DNA of 13,701 bases from 67-14 sp035502775 (lineage in GTDB: Bacteria > Actinomycetota > Thermoleophilia > Solirubrobacterales > 70-9): positions 1 to 13,701 of the forward strand of contig DATJUB010000041.1 in assembly GCA_035502775.1 (NCBI GenBank). The letters run 5' to 3'. Shown in pieces: positions 12,387 to 13,701 of the stretch. Made by a program: the position numbers and the translations under genes. The notes under the pieces are model-generated. The model did not search any database. It was not told the DNA's origin and saw only the letters and a program-made list of their open reading frames with translations. Numbering within the stretch: position 1 is the first letter of the stretch; each line of letters begins with the position of its first letter.

Positions 12387-13052
12387 TTAAGCGGCGCCGG
12401 TGACCAGCTCGGCGTCCCCGGCGACCGTTTCCCACCATGCCAGCCACTGCTCGGCGAGCGCGGCGAACTCCGAATCGGACAGGCCGAAGGTGGTCAGCGT
12501 GAAATTGGTATCCCCACTCTCGTCCGCGTCCAGGGGCGGGACCGTGTTGAGCGCTCCGAGTCCGGGACCGAAGTCCGGGGTGGCGATAACTCGCGTGTGA
12601 TCGTCGGTGAACCAGACATCGCCGGGCAGGCGCTGTCCGACTGCGGCCGCGACCGAGGCGGCGTTGCCGGTCCCCCTCAGGAAGATGGTGCGGCGAGTCT
12701 CGCCATCATGTTCCTCGACGTACCGCTTGAGCTGATGGAAGAAGGCGATCCACCCGGCCTTCATGCCGTCGAACTCCCCATCTTCGGGTTCATCACCGGA
12801 CTGCACGGCCCGGATCACCGAGTTGGCACCGGATTGAGCCACCTCCGTGTACTGACCCATCTCCTCCGACGCCATGCGCATCCGCTCACCATCGATTACC
12901 GGATGATCGACGAAGATGAATTGGATCTCGTCGGCGAGAGTCTCAGCATCCCATCCGAACCACTGGGCCACCTCCTGTGGGTCCGTGACGGCACGCCAGA
13001 GCCGATCGGGCTCCACACGGATTTCAACTTCGACATCGAAAGGTTTGGGCAT
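12387..13052 (-). CDS. SRPBCC / AHSA1-like domain protein with a second lobe
   Basis: 221 residues, longer than a single SRPBCC domain of about 150. Residues 1-115 have the AHSA1 pattern: VEVEIRVEPDRLWRAVTDP, then QEVAQWFGWDAE and the C-terminal helix GMKAGWIAFFHQLKRYVEEH. Residues 120-221 continue with FGPGLGALNTVPPLD, a DTNFTLTTFGL strand and a second aromatic helix (SEFAALAEQWLAWWETV), which looks like another half of a helix-grip fold. SRPBCC proteins bind hydrophobic ligands or, in Aha1, Hsp90; no Hsp90 gene is seen here, and ligand binding is an inference. The start ATG is preceded by AGG nine bases upstream. A small palindrome CTGACCAGTCAG lies 29-40 bases upstream. Confidence 0.82.
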   Translation of the reverse strand: MPKPFDVEVEIRVEPDRLWRAVTDPQEVAQWFGWDAETLADEIQFIFVDHPVIDGERMRMASEEMGQYTEVAQSGANSVIRAVQSGDEPEDGEFDGMKAGWIAFFHQLKRYVEEHDGETRRTIFLRGTGNAASVAAAVGQRLPGDVWFTDDHTRVIATPDFGPGLGALNTVPPLDADESGDTNFTLTTFGLSDSEFAALAEQWLAWWETVAGDAELVTGAA

Positions 13053-13080
13053 GGAACGAGCCTAACCCGGCCATCAAGCG

Positions 13081-13092
13081 CTGACCAGTCAG
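13081..13092. promoter_or_regulatory. 12-bp palindrome upstream of the SRPBCC gene
   Basis: CTGAC and GTCAG are complementary around CA. It sits 29-40 bases upstream of the SRPBCC ATG, an operator-like place, and shares the CTGAC/GTCAG half-site core with the TetR palindrome at 4178-4199. Confidence 0.35.
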
Positions 13093-13119
13093 GCATCCGG
13101 CCGAAACGCCGCGGGCGCC

Positions 13120-13177
13120 GGTGGTCACGAGCCGCGGTTGGGAGCGGTGGTCTCGTTCGGACGCTGGTGGTCACGAG
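13120..13177 (+). repeat. Three direct repeats of GGTGGTCACGAG
   Basis: GGTGGTCACGAG occurs exactly at 13120-13131 and 13166-13177, with a degenerate copy GGTGGTCTCGTT at 13146-13157. Copies start 26 and 20 bases apart. The last copy leads directly into the left arm of the 23-bp inverted repeat. Confidence 0.55.
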
Positions 13178-13269
13178 TGATGCGGACGGGGCGAAGAAAG
13201 ATCTTCCGCCTCTCGTCTTGCTGACAGGGGTGGTTCATTACGACTTTTCGCCCCGTCCGCATCACTCGT
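13173..13269. repeat. Inverted repeat with perfect 23-bp arms and 51-base spacer
   Basis: The arms at 13173-13195 and 13247-13269 are exact reverse complements (left arm begins ACGAGTGATGCGG, right arm ends CCGCATCACTCGT). The 51-base spacer contains AAGATCTT but no frame or recognisable site. There is no clear target-site duplication outside the arms, so it is not a demonstrated mobile element. Confidence 0.75.
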
Positions 13270-13296
13270 TGCCGGCAGTAGGTGAAGGATCAGCCC

Positions 13297-13349
13297 GGTC
13301 GAGGTGCCGGGGGTGGGATCGGCCTGGTCGGGTGCCGGGAGTGGGAACG
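13297..13349 (+). repeat. Imperfect 25-bp direct repeat
   Basis: GGTCGAGGTGCCGGGGGTGG (from 13297) and GGTCGGGTGCCGGGAGTGG (from 13326) agree apart from one deleted base and one substitution, and both continue with GA-C-G-like sequence. They are two copies only and are not a CRISPR array. Confidence 0.5.
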
Positions 13350-13438
13350 ACTGCGTCTCGGGGTCTGTTTCACAGTTGAGCCACCAGATATTCCCGGCGT
13401 TTCGTCCCAGGGACGCAACCCTTCTCCCACCCAAGAGG

Positions 13439-13489
13439 CGTTCTGGGTCGAATAGCCCACCAAATAACCATCAGATTCGACCCAGAACG
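13439..13489. repeat. Inverted repeat with perfect 15-bp arms
   Basis: CGTTCTGGGTCGAAT (13439-13453) and ATTCGACCCAGAACG (13475-13489) are exact complements around a 21-base AC-rich loop. There is no T-run. Its outer sequence GTTCTGGG is shared with the next stem-loop. Confidence 0.75.
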
Positions 13490-13510
13490 ATCAGGGCAAC
13501 GGGCGTGAGG

Positions 13511-13561
13511 GGTTCTGGGGGCGTTTTGAGTGCTCACAGCACCCAAAACGCCCCCAGAACC
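13511..13561. repeat. 51-base near-perfect hairpin with 18-bp outer arms
   Basis: The outer arms at 13511-13528 (GGTTCTGGGGGCGTTTTG) and 13544-13561 are exact complements. After one A/C mismatch, GTGCT and AGCAC add five more pairs around CAC. No T-run follows on the plus strand (CAGAGAA) or the minus strand (CTCACGCC). The left arm and its flank resemble those of the stem-loop at 13439-13489. Confidence 0.78.
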
Positions 13562-13666
13562 AGAGAACCCCACGCGCGTAGCGCGGAGCGAAGCGACCCA
13601 GCACCCGAGACACCGCCTTAAGCGCCCGAACCGAACCGGCGCCCCGGGCCACACACGCCGGGGTGG

Positions 13667-13701
13667 AGACGATCAGCACGCATATCGCGTGCTGATCGTC
13701 T
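13667..13701. repeat. Perfect 15-bp hairpin at the window edge
   Basis: AGACGATCAGCACGC (13667-13681) and GCGTGCTGATCGTCT (13687-13701) are exact complements around ATATC. The right arm ends at the last base of the window, so a following T-run on the plus strand cannot be ruled out; on the minus strand the stem is followed by CCACCCC, not T. Confidence 0.7.

Larger units (their letters stand above)
13053..13701. other. Non-coding stretch dense in inverted and direct repeats
   Basis: About 650 bases upstream of the SRPBCC gene contain no frame with family-like sequence or a ribosome site. The stretch holds four long perfect inverted repeats (listed separately), a 13-base palindrome CGTCCC-A-GGGACG at 13403-13415, and two sets of direct repeats. 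The promoter of the SRPBCC gene must lie at its left end, near TAGGCT at 13060-13065 (minus strand). Confidence 0.7.

Noticed and set aside
13120..13349. CRISPR-like array from direct repeats
   Set aside because: Only two or three short, degenerate copies with irregular spacing and no cas genes.
13304..13621. 105-codon plus-strand frame in the repeat island
   Set aside because: It runs through three hairpins, has no ribosome site and gives Ser/Pro/Arg-rich sequence without a pattern.

Overview
The window is high-GC DNA packed with genes. It most likely comes from an actinobacterium, possibly the Thermoleophilia/Solirubrobacterales branch. The hints are the GC-driven codon use, a secreted Ig-like repeat domain of the 'TPASYSWTV' type at the left edge, a small CxxCYFR Cys-rich protein, and an R2-like oxidase fused to an SCP2 lipid-binding domain. 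The lineage is an inference from gene content; no rRNA or other taxonomic marker is present.

Left part (1-3490). The 3' end of a secreted or surface Ig-like repeat protein (+) runs tail-to-tail into a two-gene minus-strand unit: a polytopic GT-C-like membrane protein (907-2304) followed by an unrecognised soluble protein (192-860). Divergent from it is a FUSC/aromatic-acid-exporter-like membrane protein (2351-3490).

Oxidase locus (3494-5693). A TetR regulator (-) and an R2lox-SCP2 fusion oxidase (+) diverge from a shared control region that carries a perfect 22-bp palindrome. The oxidase has all six di-metal ligands, plus the Val and Tyr that form the ether cross-link in R2lox proteins. The locus looks like a self-contained TetR-regulated lipid- or fatty-ligand oxidase. 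It ends in a clear factor-independent terminator.

Stress/translation cluster (5730-11970, all minus). In transcription order it reads: metallo-beta-lactamase (RNase Z-like), hsp20, lon (the last two overlap by 8 bases), a small single-pass membrane protein, then typA/bipA. A 17-bp inverted repeat lies just upstream of hsp20. Three stem-loops fill the gap upstream of typA. The chaperone-protease pair suggests a protein quality-control operon.

Right part (11971-13701). A 65-residue Cys-rich protein and a two-lobed SRPBCC/AHSA1-like protein are followed by about 650 bases with no credible gene. That stretch holds at least four long perfect inverted repeats (15-23 bp arms) and several short direct repeats; it is the least explained part of the window.
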